Shown here: one piece after another, positions 52,401-63,835 of the stretch
How positions within the stretch are numbered: the stretch's first letter is position 1
Layout: each line of letters begins with the position of its first letter
From: Ignelater luminosus
Lineage: Eukaryota; Arthropoda; Insecta; Coleoptera; Elateridae
Reading direction: 5' to 3'
Length of the DNA: 64,000 nucleotides
Assembly (NCBI GenBank): GCA_011009095.1
Contig: VTPC01090934.1
Location: 1 to 64,000, forward strand
Translations under genes and position numbers: made by a program
Notes under the pieces: model-generated
Seen by the model: only the letters and a program-made list of their open reading frames with translations
What the model was told of the DNA's origin: nothing
Database searches by the model: none

Positions 52401-55400
52401 TTTAAAATAACAAACATGTAGAAAGTTTCATTATAATATCTCATTTTGTTCTTGAAATATTGAGAAAACAGGAAATTTTAAAGAAGGCTTTGACACTCCG
52501 TATATCGGAAACGGTGCACTTTAAAACAAAAGAGTTATATGGCAAAAATGGTTTAATTCTTTATAAGACACTGTAGATAGAAGCTCTTTTACAACGAAAA
52601 CTACACCGCGCGAGCTGTATCTGGGTTAAAGAAATGACAACAAAAAGCTACAGAGCAGCCTTTCTAAGGAATGTCCACGATTCAGATGCACATGGTATCC
52701 GTTCTCTAATTAAAAGATTGACGAGAATAACAAAGCACACCCACATGAAAGATAAAATCCCACTACTAAATCGCACGAGCCCGAAGATCTTTGATTGGCA
52801 ATAGAAATTTATTTTATTTATTTATTTATCTCGTCTAGACGACTTGACACTCTAGGAAAAATGCCAAGAATCCACTCTTTTCGCTGGCATTAAACCGACA
52901 GATTAGTTTGGAATTATGAATTAGGTCATGCCATTCAAAACGAAAACAAATATTGCAAAACTCCGTGTCACTATCCTAATTGTACAAATAGAATCTAGTC
53001 TAGAATTTACAGAATTATAAAGTTGCAAACATCTTGGGAAAACTTTTTGGAAATCTACTCTAAACATTTACAGACACTAAATAACTAACAAATTATTACT
53101 TCCAGGCGTATTACATCAGATTAGTGACCCTGGGGTGAAAACTTACCGTAAACATACAATGAAACTGCTTCTTGGTAACAAGGAAGGTCAAAGATAGGGT
53201 GGTCGGGCGGAACTTTCCATGGTAAGCTTACTTGTAAAAGACAAGCTAGGGAAATGAGTCAAAAGTAGAGATAGTCGTTTTCTTTCTACATAGTAAAATC
53301 TCGGAATAACTCGAGAATGCGAGGGCCAACTTTGACCAAATTTGAAGGGTAGGTGGGCTTTAAGGCCTTTCACTACCATGCGTACGCGGTGACATATAGC
53401 AGCAAAAACGGACAAAGACGACTGGGGTCTTATATAAGGACCTAACATATACAGAAGCTGAATCGTAGAGGCTGCTCAAGGCAGGCCCCATACGGGAGAG
53501 GTCCCGCAAAGCTCAGCACGGCATAATGCCAGTTTAATAACTAAGAAAACTCTGACGAGGTAAACGAGGTTTCAAGTATATACGTATAGAAGGAAGCCCT
53601 TTCACAATGTCGCACACTCTTAATGGCAAAGAAGATATTCACGCACAATGTAATTGGTCACAAAATTCTTATTTTTAAATTTAAAAATGGCAATACGGGA
53701 ATTAAATAACTATCTGGCGATTTTGGAAAGAACGCCGAAAATTCAGAGAGAAAAACGCTGGAAATCTACTTTAGACACTCGAGGACACTAAACAACCAAC
53801 AGATTATTGGTTCGAAATCACTAACTACGTCATGCTATTCGAAAAGTAGAAGAATCTTTAGATCAGAGCATTTGATACCTATGACAGAATTTCTTGAGGT
53901 GCCTTCATATGCTAAAAGAGAGTGCCACTGTGCAGTGTTAATAGTAATTATAAAAATCTCACTTGTGTCTCTAACTGTGATACTAAAACAGTCATCCACA
54001 GAAAATTCCAAAATTTCATACATAAATTGCTTTTGCCCTATTTGGGAATTAAACTTGTGCTTTTACTATGCATACCAGGTGTATACCTATGAAATGAGAC
54101 TTTTAGCTATTAGACCACAGATGTCGCTTGGAGTACTTTTAAACTGTCCCAAATGTCTTATTTTTTTTCGTCTGTCATCTGTCAACAATATTCAATTCAT
54201 TGTTTGTGATGTTTCATACAACAACGCATTTTTTTCGCTCTTAAAAATGTCGAATTTCGTGCCTTCAAACTACGATTTGCGGACATCGTTGATTTTCTGT
54301 TATCAATTGAAGAAAAACGCTTCTCAAGCTCATCAAATGCTTATAGAAGCTTATGGTGGACATGCTCTAAGCAGAGCACAGTGCTTCAGGTGGTTTGAAA
54401 AATTCCGAAGTGGTGATTTTAGCGTGGAGAACGAGGAACGTGGCCGGCCACCGAAAAAGTTTGAGGACACCGAATTGCAAGCATTGTTGAATGAAGATGA
54501 TGGTCAAACGCAAGAAATGATGGCAGAGCAGTTGGGAGTGACCCAAAAAACCATTTGCAAACGTTTGAAAGACATGGGCATGATTTTAAAGGTCGGAAGA
54601 TGGGTGCCGCATGAACTGACTGAAAGGCAGCAAGAGAACCGAAAAACCACTTGTGAAATGCTGCTCTCCCGGTTCAAAAGGAAGTCTTTTTTGCATCGAA
54701 TCGTTACGGGTGTATTTCTCCAATCCCAAGCGTAAACGATCGTATGGTCCGCCCGGCCACAAGCCAAAATCAACGGCCAAACCAAATCGCTTCGGCCGCA
54801 AGGCAATGCTGTGTGTTTTCTGGGATCAGCATGGTATGATTTGGTACGAGCTATTAAAACCAGGTGAAACAGTTGACGGTGCACGCTACCAACGACAATT
54901 GGCCGATTTGAACAGCGCTATATACCGAAAAACGCCCAGAATATGCCGATCGGCGTCACAAAGTAATTTTTCTTGATGACAATGCACTACCACATCGAAC
55001 AAGAGCGACCCGGGAATTGGTGGAGACGTACGATTGGGAACCGCTGGTGCATGCGGCTTACTCACCAGACTTGGCGCCTTCCGATTATCATTTGTTTGCA
55101 TCGATGGGCCACGCACTTTCCGAGCAGCGCTTCAATTCTCACGAAGAAGCCAAAAAATGGCTCGATGATTGGTTTGCGGCCAAAGACGGCCAATTTTTTT
55201 GGCGCGGCATTTACAAATTGCCTGAGAGATGGGTAAAATGTGTCGCTAGCGATGGCTATTATTTTGAAGATTAAATTTGTAACCATTTTTTGTTAATAAA
55301 ATTTTGTTTAAAATTGAAAAAAAAGTCTCATTTCATAGGTATACACCTATGTATATATATTTATAGCGGGTATTTTTATTTTTTTTAATGTTTATAATAT

Positions 55401-55597
55401 TTTTTTTAATATTTGCAGGTAATAAAGACTATACGATCCAGGTCAACATAGTAGACTCGCCCTATTTCTACATAAGCAAGGATTGGGAATGCAAAGTAAT
55501 TGAAAGATTATGTACTGCAGAGATTAATGGCAAAAAAGGATGGGGTGTTTCCGAATGGGAATATAGAAACGTAGTAGGAAAGAAGGTCGCTGAATAA
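49434..55597 (+). CDS. Insect membrane-anchored protein of unknown function, AttH/CrtC-like, six exons
   Basis: Exons: 49434-49607, 49671-49739, 49796-50223, 50283-50501, 50561-50691, 55419-55597; all joins keep frame and give 399 residues ending at TAA 55595-55597. The ATG at 49434 starts a hydrophobic segment (EYLVLLVSVLCVILMKIWI, about residues 6-24), a signal anchor or signal peptide. Later motifs: AVYFNAGNAQGDYLVTG, MKKWKINYDGLMKE, RDHSFGKREW (near residue 262), LTLGFVYSARDKKNYP and KGWGVSEWEYRN at the end. I recognise this as an insect-wide uncharacterised family whose DHSFGxREW motif resembles lipocalin-like AttH/hydroxyneurosporene synthase folds; I think Pfam lists it as DUF7064/DUF7065 but cannot confirm. 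No reaction is known. The last intron (50692-55418) is swollen to 4.7 kb by repeats and a mariner copy. Confidence 0.85.
51023..51082. repeat. Three tandem 20-bp repeats
   Basis: Units GATAGTACAGCCTCGTCGCG, GATAGTACAGCCTCGTTGCA and GATAGTACAACCTTGACGCA follow each other directly in the last intron of the AttH/CrtC-like gene. Too few copies for a CRISPR array and no spacers. Confidence 0.8.
51985..52560 (+). repeat. Repeat family C, long copy
   Basis: Lies in the last intron of the AttH/CrtC-like gene. Shares, in order, ACACTCTGTATTTCGAGAAT, GACGTACGACCTTGC, CAGTAGCGTAACAATTTTTT, ATAGTAGACACTTTA, GAAATATTGAGAAAACAGGA and GAAACGGTGCACTTTAAAAC with the copy at 13045-13770. Non-coding. Confidence 0.65.
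52565..54070. other. Intron sequence, no recognised gene
   Basis: Mixed repeat-like DNA in the 4.7-kb intron. The phrase GACAAGCTAGGGAAATGAGTCA (53240) resembles GACAAGGTAGGGAAATGGGTCA at 50962, and TCTACTTTAGACACTCGAGG (53765) resembles TCTACTCTAAACATTTACAG (53053), which suggests further old repeat copies. I cannot define borders. Confidence 0.35.
54075..55351 (+). mobile_element. Mos1-like mariner, copy 2
   Basis: About 1277 bp flanked by TA (54073-54074, 55352-55353), inserted about 70 bp before the last exon of the AttH/CrtC-like gene, in the same orientation. Ends match in inverted form over about 28 bp from AGGTGTATACCTATGAAATG. Nearly identical to copy 1 at 31486-32763. Confidence 0.9.
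54247..55274 (+). pseudogene. Mos1-like mariner transposase, same deletion as copy 1 plus a frameshift
   Basis: Same protein and the same loss of the first catalytic Asp after IVTG as copy 1 (near 54711). A second break here: one extra A in a run of A at about 54929 shifts the frame after SAIYRK; copy 1 is intact at this place. The second and third Asp motifs (FLDDNALPH, where copy 1 has FLDDNAPPH, and SPDLAPSDYHLF) remain. Differences from copy 1 include F for S in WFEKFRSGDF. Inactive. Confidence 0.9.
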
Positions 55598-55671
55598 TCT
55601 GCTATTATAAGTGCCTTTTTGATTAAATAATTTGTAACTCACTCTTTTTATAAATATACTGAAATAATAAT

Positions 55672-55677
55672 AATAAA
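55672..55677 (+). terminator. Polyadenylation signal AATAAA
   Basis: AATAAA 75 bases after the stop codon of the gene at 49434-55597, at the right distance to end its transcript. Confidence 0.6.
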
Positions 55678-55699
55678 GTTTGTGCTTTACTTTAGCAGA

Positions 55700-56480
55700 T
55701 TTTATTTAAGTTTTCACAGTTTATTCTAACCTTCAAATCACGACTTTATCATCATCAAATCCACACAGTAACTGACAGCACGGTTTCTAACAGACTCAAG
55801 AAAAACTAGTTTGAGGGTAATCACACTGTTGCCACAAGTATAAAACATATCGTCAGAAACCATAATAAATGTTGTAAATCTTCAGATTTGAAAATTTATA
55901 GACAGTTCTGGCAACGTTGGTAATAGCTACCAATCACCTTTTTTCCCGCCATTTTGACGAAATTTGATGATTTTTCCCAATTCGATTGTCAAATGCTTGC
56001 TAGATAACACATCATTATCAGCTGTTTTCTGTTGTCATATCTGTCAAAAAGAGAAAGTGGAAAGCCGATGAAAAACAGCAAGTGGTTTTCTTTTGTCACG
56101 CGGAAGAGAGAATTAAAATTTTGTGGTTGGCGCCAATTCGGGTTTTTTGTTTTTGTGGAGATGGAAAGACTTGGTGGTGGTGTAAGTGATACAATGTGTA
56201 GTTGTGTTGTGACGTTGTCGTGGTGGTCCATGGAAGATACTGTTCCGGTATTCGCTTTGACTGCTAAGAAAAACTACGGTAAAACTCTAGCGATTTCCAG
56301 AAAACGAACGTAGTGCGCTAGATGCTATCTACGTCGCTCGGTAGTTTCACGGAGGAAAGTGGATGAGCTTCTATCTATAGATAAGTGGGGTTTTGAAGTG
56401 TATCTCCACTAACTCGAAAGTGAGGTTCTCGGCGTGTCTCATCATAACAAAGGACGGGAGTTTGTGTTTCTTTGTGGGCT
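55700..56480. other. Intergenic, no recognised gene
   Basis: Includes CACCTTTTTTCCCGCCATTTTGACGAAA-like sequence at 55937, similar to a stretch at 7256-7290, and a G/T-rich block from 56150. No gene seen. Confidence 0.35.
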
Positions 56481-59400
56481 GAGGTTCTAAGGATGTCGAG
56501 AACGTGCTGTTTGTTTTATTAAACCCTTCATGAATTTGAGCAATGTATCTGTAGGGGGAATCCTTGCTCTGTCGCAGACTTCCTCCTGCAGATGGCTATC
56601 GCATTTGGCGGTGCAGAGACGAAGACGATCACGGGAATGACAAAGGTTTTGTATGTGTGTAGTCACGCACCCTGAAATGATACAACAGAGTCTGGAAATC
56701 AAACTGCTGCATTGCTGGACATCAGCTCGTCGCTCCATTTTAGGGTGGCAGTAAAACTAATGCCAAGGTTAAATTAAGAATTTCCACTGATAAGTCCAAA
56801 CAAGGACAAAACGATTGTCTGGGGGTATGATAGTCAATGCTTGCACGAATTTTTGAAACTTTTGTGGGGAGACAATATTAATTTTTGTCTTTATTTATTA
56901 ATGCCAAGGTGTTTGACGAATGAACACGGGGGGGCGTGAAAACCACAGTTGCAAACGGACGTTTGTGTGTGTATAGCTGCAGTGGCGGAATAGAATGTCA
57001 TTGGTTTTTAGAACATTTGGTCCGATTCTTCGGGCGGACGTCGAGTTCTTCGGAACGAGAAATATCGTGACAAGGCGGAGGGGATAAACCCTTGGGCGGT
57101 GCCGGCTTGCGGCGTATGCAGCCTAGACATAGTCTGGTGCATTGGCACACGATATTGGCGAGTAAGCAGATAATTGCTGACTAACCGGACGAAACAAACG
57201 GAGATCTCACCGGCTTGGAGTTTAAAGAGAAACCCCTCGTGCCAAATCCTGTCGAAGGCCTTCCCGATGTCGAAAAACGTGGTCGTTACACAACATCAAG
57301 TGTTTCAAGCTCAGGACGGAATCCAGACTAGTGCTCTGGGAGGAGATTGTAAGTGTTTAGTGGTCGGTAATATGTTAGGTTGCTGCGAGGATTTGCTGGT
57401 TTGTGAATCACGACAACCGTTGCCTCCTTCCAAGTTGAGAGAAAGTACCCGCAGCGGGGACAACAGTTAAATATAAAGGTGAGTCGAGCTGTGGCTGCGG
57501 GTGGTAGGTTCCGGAAGGCTTTTCTTATGAGGAAATCGTTTTGCATAGCAGAATTCTTGTCAGAAGCCAGTGACTCAACGGTTTCCTCTTCCAGGATGGG
57601 GCTAACAATGTGTGGGAGGAGTTCTGGAGTATCCAAAGGCGGGGGGTGGACTTCACAGTTGACTGTGTGGAGGGCTCGAGCATGAAGCAGTGGGTCGTTT
57701 AGAGGTTAATGAACTTCTTTAAAGACATCCACGAAGATGTTTCCCTTGTCCAGAGAATCGATTATTATGTTGTTTTGGTTAATGTAGGATTTCTAGGTAC
57801 TGCTTTCTGTCCCATAAGAACTTTAACTTTGTACCAGAATCCGGAGTCGTCCTAGTGGTTTAGTCTTGAAGAAGTGGCCAACCAGCGCTCCTTCTTTATT
57901 CAAGTCACATGTCGGCGGATGATTGCACCGAGTCGGGTCCACTGTGTTTTCACCACTTGATCGTGAGTGCGGACGTATTCTCTGTATACTTGATTTCTCA
58001 GGTACGGATATTTGGATGGCTTCTTGGATGACTGTGATGTACTCGTGATCAGTGGCTTTGATGCCTTCGATTTTGTCTAGGGGTGGCTCTTGGAAAAGCT
58101 TGTTTTCTACGTAAACCTAAAACTCTTTCCAACCTGATGGTGTGACGAGCGTTCAGGTAAATCTGGACTTGTAGTAGGGTAAAGTCAGTGACAAGTGGCA
58201 GACGGTCAGAGGCGACAGGAGCAGCAATAAAAGCCGGAGTCTTGAGGTGGGAAGTTAAGGCACCGGCGACGACGATATACTATAATGGAGCTACCCAGAT
58301 GGATAGGATATGTGGGGCGTTTGTTGGGAATCCGGAAGAGCGGAAGCCTCAGTTTGCCGGTTGTCGGTCCTTTGAATTTGACGAAGGTCATGCTCCAAGC
58401 GTTAAAATTGACTACCACTACGACTCTCGTCAGCGAATCCACGAACTCTAAACAGTCTACTGACAGTCGGTCTGGGGACGGGATGCTAATGAAAAAATAT
58501 GTCAGGCAGATAGATGGTGGCAGCGCTGGAAATCGCTGACGGAAAGCCTCCGGTGAAGGGCAAGGGCTACATTGTCTCAACCGCCGGGGCAGTCATTGCG
58601 AAAGATCCGGAGCCCGAATAGGGACAGGAAGTGGGACGTTTTAAGATGAGGATCAAACTTTCAACTAGCAGGCGTTTGTTGTGCTAGTCGCTGAGATTGG
58701 CAGTTCGAAAAGCGCCCGTTGTTAACAATTAATTATGCAGGTTACGGGATGGATTTTTTAGGAGAAGGATACGTAGACCAGGTTTCCGGAGTAGGATGCT
58801 TTAACCCGGAGAGTGATGGTAACAAACAGGACTTTATGGATGTGGTCACGTTTGTTCGGGAAGAGGTGACGAAAAAGAATAGAAAATATGGGATGCGTCA
58901 GGTGGAGGGTTTGCCGGCGGATTTCATGGGCGCTTCAGAGGCAACAGGAAAGAAGCAGCGGTTTTCACACTTGGGAGCGGTGGAGGATTTGCAGGATGCA
59001 ATGTGGTGGTCCTGACCATGCATTCCGAGGAGGGGTGGTCAAGCTTGAGGCAATTGCCGCACTGGACCGGTTGAGCCTTGGAGATGGCTCGACTGGATAC
59101 GTCAGGAGCGCAACAAGCAAAGCCTTGCATGTGATTAGCACACGCATATGCGTCGTTGCGCGATTTGTGGCTTGGAAGCCTATGCACCATGCGCTGAAAA
59201 AAGACATTCTTGAGTAGAGAAAGTGTTTATGGTATCGTTCAAAGTGATGTTGAGCTCGACGACACTACAGATACCTGGGGCTTTGGCTTTACGAGGTGGC
59301 TTAGGGTAGCAAGCCTAGCTTGTAGATTGTTCTCTAGGCTAGAGATTTTCGCCGTACCCGTGACAGACACAGACAGTGACAATCAACCCAGGGATTTTCT

Positions 59401-59760
59401 TTAGTATGGTGGCCAGGGTTTTGAGAGTTGAGGCTGACTTGGGCGGTCTTGCTATGAAGCAGGTAGTGACGGAACAGGTAGTTGGTGGTGGGGCTTATGG
59501 GACCTGTACGGCGTTTCTTCGGGGTTGTGGTGGTCCAGTCTGAGCTAGTGAAGGATAGGTAGTGTTTGCGCGTGGACGTTGTGGCGGCTGCGAGAGCTGT
59601 GTAGATAGTGAGGGTGTCCCAAGAAGCGGTGGGTAGTACCGAGGAAGGGATGATGGATTGAGGAAGAAGTTGGGATCGGAGAGGTGTGGCGGTGGACGAT
59701 GAGACTCTCGTGGAGGTGGCCAAGATTAGGAAGAATATGAAGTGGGTGATGGTTGCTTCT
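56480..59760 (-). pseudogene. Decayed Jockey-like LINE: gag, endonuclease and reverse transcriptase remains
   Basis: Minus-strand non-LTR retrotransposon in the gap between two host genes. From right to left: an ORF1 N-terminal part rich in Thr/Ser with TTTPKKRRTGPISP (59520); its zinc knuckle QCGNCLKLDHPSSECM (59012-59070); endonuclease remains with VVVNFNAWSM and RPTYPIHLGSS, and a shifted VASDRLPLVT (58170-58500); and the polymerase start CGYFLSTWKEATVVVIHKPA with LTYYRPLN (57350-57440). Further shifted polymerase pieces follow to about 56500. GC-rich compared with its surroundings. Many frameshifts and stops; no active domain is left. The 5' end lies somewhere near 60080. Confidence 0.75.
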
Positions 59761-60525
59761 CGTGATGGGTTGGTGCTGGCGTTGATTGAGATAAAGTACG
59801 AGGCTACTGAAACATAGTGTCGAGGAGCGGGTAAGGTTAAAAGAGAGAGAACGGGTGAAAAAAGTTGCGAGTGGGTGTGAGCGAACGTGCGGAAGAGCGG
59901 GAAGCTGGGCTGCGAAATGGGAAAGACGAGAAAGGAATTTAAAGAACGGATAACAGAAGGGAGTTTCTGGAAGCGGAAACTTCTTCTTGCTCTCCTTCTT
60001 TGAAGAAGGCTTGGGATCGGCCGAAGGGACTTAGAGATGGCGTCGGTGGAACGAGTGGAGGTGGAGGTGGTTAGGTTAAGACCAACCTAATTGGATTTTC
60101 AGATTATCCTTACACAACAATCTTGGAATCAACTATTGGCATGACTCTGGAGAGGCAAGTCATTTCTTATTTCATACACATATTAAAATTAAACAAAACA
60201 ACAAACCAACAAATATCATTTTTCAGTGATTGACAATATGAAGCGGCGTACACTCGTGAAAACGGACAACGCATTCAACATCTGTTGTAACTTTTAAATT
60301 TTTGTTAATTTTATAATCCACAACACCATGAAATAAATTGTAAAATATCACAATCATTACAAAGGCTTTTATTTATAAATATCGTAATTTTATAAAACAA
60401 TTTTAACACAACACAAAAGAAAAATATTTAACATAACCTCTAGAATTATCAGTATTCTCAATAGACAAATTTTTATTTAGTCTAATTCTAACTTTTCCTA
60501 ACTCGAAGTACCAACTAATTGTAAG

Positions 60526-60769
60526 CAGGGCCGGCCGAAGAGCCGGGTTTGCGAGTTAACTGCCCAGGGCCCCGCGCCTTGAGAGAAAAAGAATTAATTC
60601 TTTGAATTGATATGTTCAGAATAAATAAAATTTCTAATTTTTTTCTAAATATTTAAAATAAACGAATTACACTATGTCTGAAAAAGCAGTGTGTGTGTTT
60701 CTTCATTTTTTGTTTTAAGGGCCCTGAATAATGTTGCCCTGGGCCCCGCAAAACTTCCAGCCGGCCCAT
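60526..60769. mobile_element. hAT-type MITE with 8-bp target duplication
   Basis: 244 bp with ends CAGGGCCGGC and, inverted, ATGGGCCGGC, flanked by a perfect 8-bp duplication ATTGTAAG (60518-60525 and 60770-60777). A second inverted pair, CCCAGGGCCCCGCG near the left and its inverse near the right (CCCTGGGCCCCGCA), lies inside. The 8-bp duplication is the mark of the hAT superfamily. Non-coding, 380 bp before the kinase start. Confidence 0.88.
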
Positions 60770-61077
60770 ATTGTAAGTTTAGTTATTTCATGCGTGCTGT
60801 ATGATTCTATAAACGACACCTGTCTTTGTTGGTACTTTCAATAATATCTTTCTAGTATTTCTTCTTCGGTTTACATGACAACCACTGTATCAATAAACGC
60901 TTATATCTTTGACAACTACTAACAAAAAATGTCAACTTTTGCAATGTAAATTTCATGTAGTAAAAGAAATTTTAGTTTCGTAAGTTTTTTTTTGCTATAA
61001 TATCGGTCGTGCGCTTAGATATCTAAAAAGATTTAAAGAAATTTATTCGTATGTATGTTATAAACTAACGGAAAATA

Positions 61078-61593
61078 ATGTCGCAGCAGCAGCAGCGTGA
61101 ACGAAAGCAAAAAAAGGTTATTCCCAACGAGGTAAACCAATTTGAAATTTCATTATTTGTACCAACTATTTCGGTTTTTTCTAGGTGGCCAATTTGAGGA
61201 TGTTAAAGAAAATGGGTTATACGATTGGTAAAAAGATTGGCGAGGGTACTTACAGTAGGGTTTGTATAGCCACCAGAAACTTGGAAAATGTACAAAGGAA
61301 ATTTGCTTGTAAAATTATCAATAAAAATATTGCCGGGGTCGAATTTATCAAGAGATTTTTGCCGAGAGAATTGAAGTAACATTATTACTCTGAGTCCGTT
61401 TGATTATATTCTCGTAGATATTTTTCAGAGTTGTCACAATGATCAATCATCCAAACATTGTAACTGTTTCGAATATAATTGAAATTAATGAAATTATTTA
61501 TATGTTTATGGATTATTGTCGAAATGGCGATTTATTGGAATATATTCGTACAAATGGTCCATTAATGGAAAACAAAGCGAGGCATTATTTTAG
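61078..61593 (+). CDS. Serine/threonine kinase, TSSK-like, 5' part
   Basis: Protein kinase start, most like the testis-specific Ser/Thr kinases. Exons 61078-61131, 61185-61375 and 61429-61593 join in frame (GT-AG) to 136 complete residues, with a good donor at 61594. After a short basic start (MSQQQQRERKQKK) come the Gly loop GEGTYSRVC (near residues 37-45), the ATP-binding Lys in FACKIINK (61), FIKRFLPRELKVV with the alpha-C Glu, HPNIVTV, and the hinge MDYCRNGDLLEYIRTNGP. The FLPREL phrase is characteristic of TSSK proteins. HRD and DFG motifs lie in exons not seen; the last intron would be longer than 2.4 kb and contains composite repeats. If those exons are missing beyond the window too, it would be a truncated copy. 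Confidence 0.8.
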
Positions 61594-61599
61594 GTAAAA

Positions 61600-62520
61600 A
61601 ACATCCCATTGTTACCACCTCTTATCCTAATCTGTGTCAGAGCCCTAAAGATCTAAATAAATAGTTAAGTACGTAAACATTTCGATAAGATAACCAATAA
61701 CCAAGTGATAAACTGCACACAATATTCTTGGCCAAAGCCAAACTTTAAATGGGTACTTGGACAGCTGTTCCAAAAACAGTATAGCTAGAGAATTACTTGG
61801 GAGTCTTTTTGCAAAAGCGTTTAATCTTCTTTAACAAAGCGTTTGGACTAAGATTCTCTATTTTTAGACTTTTTGGAAATCTAGGAGGATGATTTCCTTC
61901 TTGTCGATCATATTAAGCTTTGCTCTTTTAAAATCAGCAGGGTACGATAAAATCCGTTCTAGTTTCGTTCTCTGCGCCCGTACCCCATGCAGTTCGACGA
62001 CTCACGCAGTAAAAAAATATTTTATGCAGGATCTTTTTCTTTCTGGTAGAACAGAACACAGAGAACGTGTTTGAAACCCTTTGAATTCGAAGAACCCGAA
62101 GAAAAAACAAACTTAAACATTTTTAACTAATAATTTTGAGAAATATCAAAAACCCTCCCATCTCAGAAGATACACTGCTCAAAACAAATAGGGAAACCCC
62201 GTTTTTGAAGCTTTGTAACTTTTTGCATGAAAACGGTATGTAGTACATGGTGTAATAAATTTCTGAAAGACGCACAGTTTATTCCATTAAATTTACAAGG
62301 AAGAAGGCGAGTTTTAAATTGAGGAACTTGGAGGCGGCGAACGAGTCTGGGTCGAGGGAAACGCCGTAATTGACGTTCCGTAGGGTCTGGGCATTAGACA
62401 AGGAATCTTCAAGCGGTTGAAAGACTTCTTCCAAAACTGTTTGCCATCAGAACGTGGAGTTAGTGTTAGAATCTGATACCCTGAAGGTGATTCAACTAAT
62501 GTCCCAAAGTTTCTAGGTCC
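61600..62520. other. Presumed kinase intron, no recognised feature
   Basis: No kinase exon found. At 62180-62220 there is CTCAAAACAAATAGGGAAAC, typical of the ends of small transposons; its partner was not found. Confidence 0.35.
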
Positions 62521-63835
62521 AGGCTCGCCCGGTCCCACTGGGAATAAACTTGAAGCGGTCCGAGAAAACCCAGTAACTTTTTGATAGGATCTAAAAGCTG
62601 AAACGGTCCAACAGACCTGAGAGGCTCAAACGGCCCGACAGGCCCGGGAGGTTTGAACGGCCTTACAGTCCTAAACGACCCGACAGACCCAAAAAACCCG
62701 ACGACTACCAATGGTTCGACAAACCCAAATGTCCCGAGCGGCCCGACATGAACGAAGTTAAAGTACTTCCCGGTCTGACTTAAACCGAAGCTTTGGGCCG
62801 GTCCACGCAAAAACCCGACTAAGAAGCCAGTCCCATCTATAGTGCAGTGCAAGAATCTTCTTTTTCGGTTCAGCACGAACATAATGCTTGTTCGAGTCAG
62901 TACGAAAATAACGCCTGCCCTAGTCGGTATAACAATCCTCCTGTGCAGTGCAGTTCAGTACGAGAACAATCTGGCCGAGTCAGTACGAGAAAGATCTCAG
63001 TCCGGTGCAGCACAAAAATCGTTCGTTTTAGATCAATACATAAAAAACGACCTGAAAGCTCCTGTAACCTCAACAGGCTCGACAAGCCTGAGAGGCCTGA
63101 ACGGCTCAATCGGTCCGAGCTACCTGAACGGCCCGATTGACCCAACGCGGCGTAAACCTTGAAAGCTATTTCAGACTGAGGCCCGGACAGATCTAAATCC
63201 GAACTTTGTACCGGGCTGCGCAGAAACCAGACCAAGAAGCTCATTCGGTCTGTAGTGCAGTACGAAAATCCTCTTCTTCGGTCCAGTATGATTGTATGAA
63301 CAAGATGTTTGCCCGGGTCAGTACGAAAATAGTCCGACCGAGAAAGATCTTGGTCCAGTGCAGTACAAATATCTTTCACTTTGGATCAATACAAAAAACT
63401 ACCACCCCGAAAGCCCTACCAACGGTGCAGTACGAAAATTCTTCTCTTCGGTGTAGTATGACAATAATGCTTGTTCAGGTCAGCGTAGAAATTACGGCTG
63501 CCCAGGCCAGTACAAATAAGATCTCGGTACTGTATGGCCCGCCAGGCCCCAAAAGTTCGAATGACCCGAGCGACCCGAGAACCCCGAAGGGGCAAAAAGT
63601 TTACAACACCCGACAGCTCCGAACGGCCGGATAGACACGTATGGTCCGATAGGGCCGAAAGATCCGATAGGCTTCAGCAGCTCGACAGGCCCGACAAGAC
63701 CAACCGGCTAGATTGACCGGAGTCAGATCGGAAAATTCCCATAAATTTTTAAACTGAGGCCTGGTCCGACCCGAACCCGAGCTTCGGGTCGGGCCGCGTA
63801 ATGGCCCAACTAAGAAATTAGATTTTACATTTTTC
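62520..63835 (+). repeat. Composite repeat, copies 3-5, in a higher-order array
   Basis: Three rounds of the same plan: a 9-bp GGCCCGA-type array, then the hairpin tail, then a module with GTGCAGTACGAAAATCCTC-like phrases. Arrays at about 62585-62755, 63055-63155 and 63530-63715; tails at about 62765-62825, 63170-63245 and 63750-63825; modules at about 62838-63050 and 63255-63525. In the last tail CCCGA-A-CCCGA-GCT-TCGGG-TCGGG (63770-63793) forms a 10-bp hairpin with one bulged A. The module has AGTGCAGT, TCAGTACGAAAATA, AATGCTTGTTC and AAAGATCT phrases that recur two or three times. No credible gene: frames are short and change at every unit. Confidence 0.75.

Noticed and set aside
57174-57685. 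Plus-strand ORFs in the 56-60 kb GC-rich region as host genes
   Set aside because: The minus strand there reads a LINE polymerase in order; the plus frames are its shadows.
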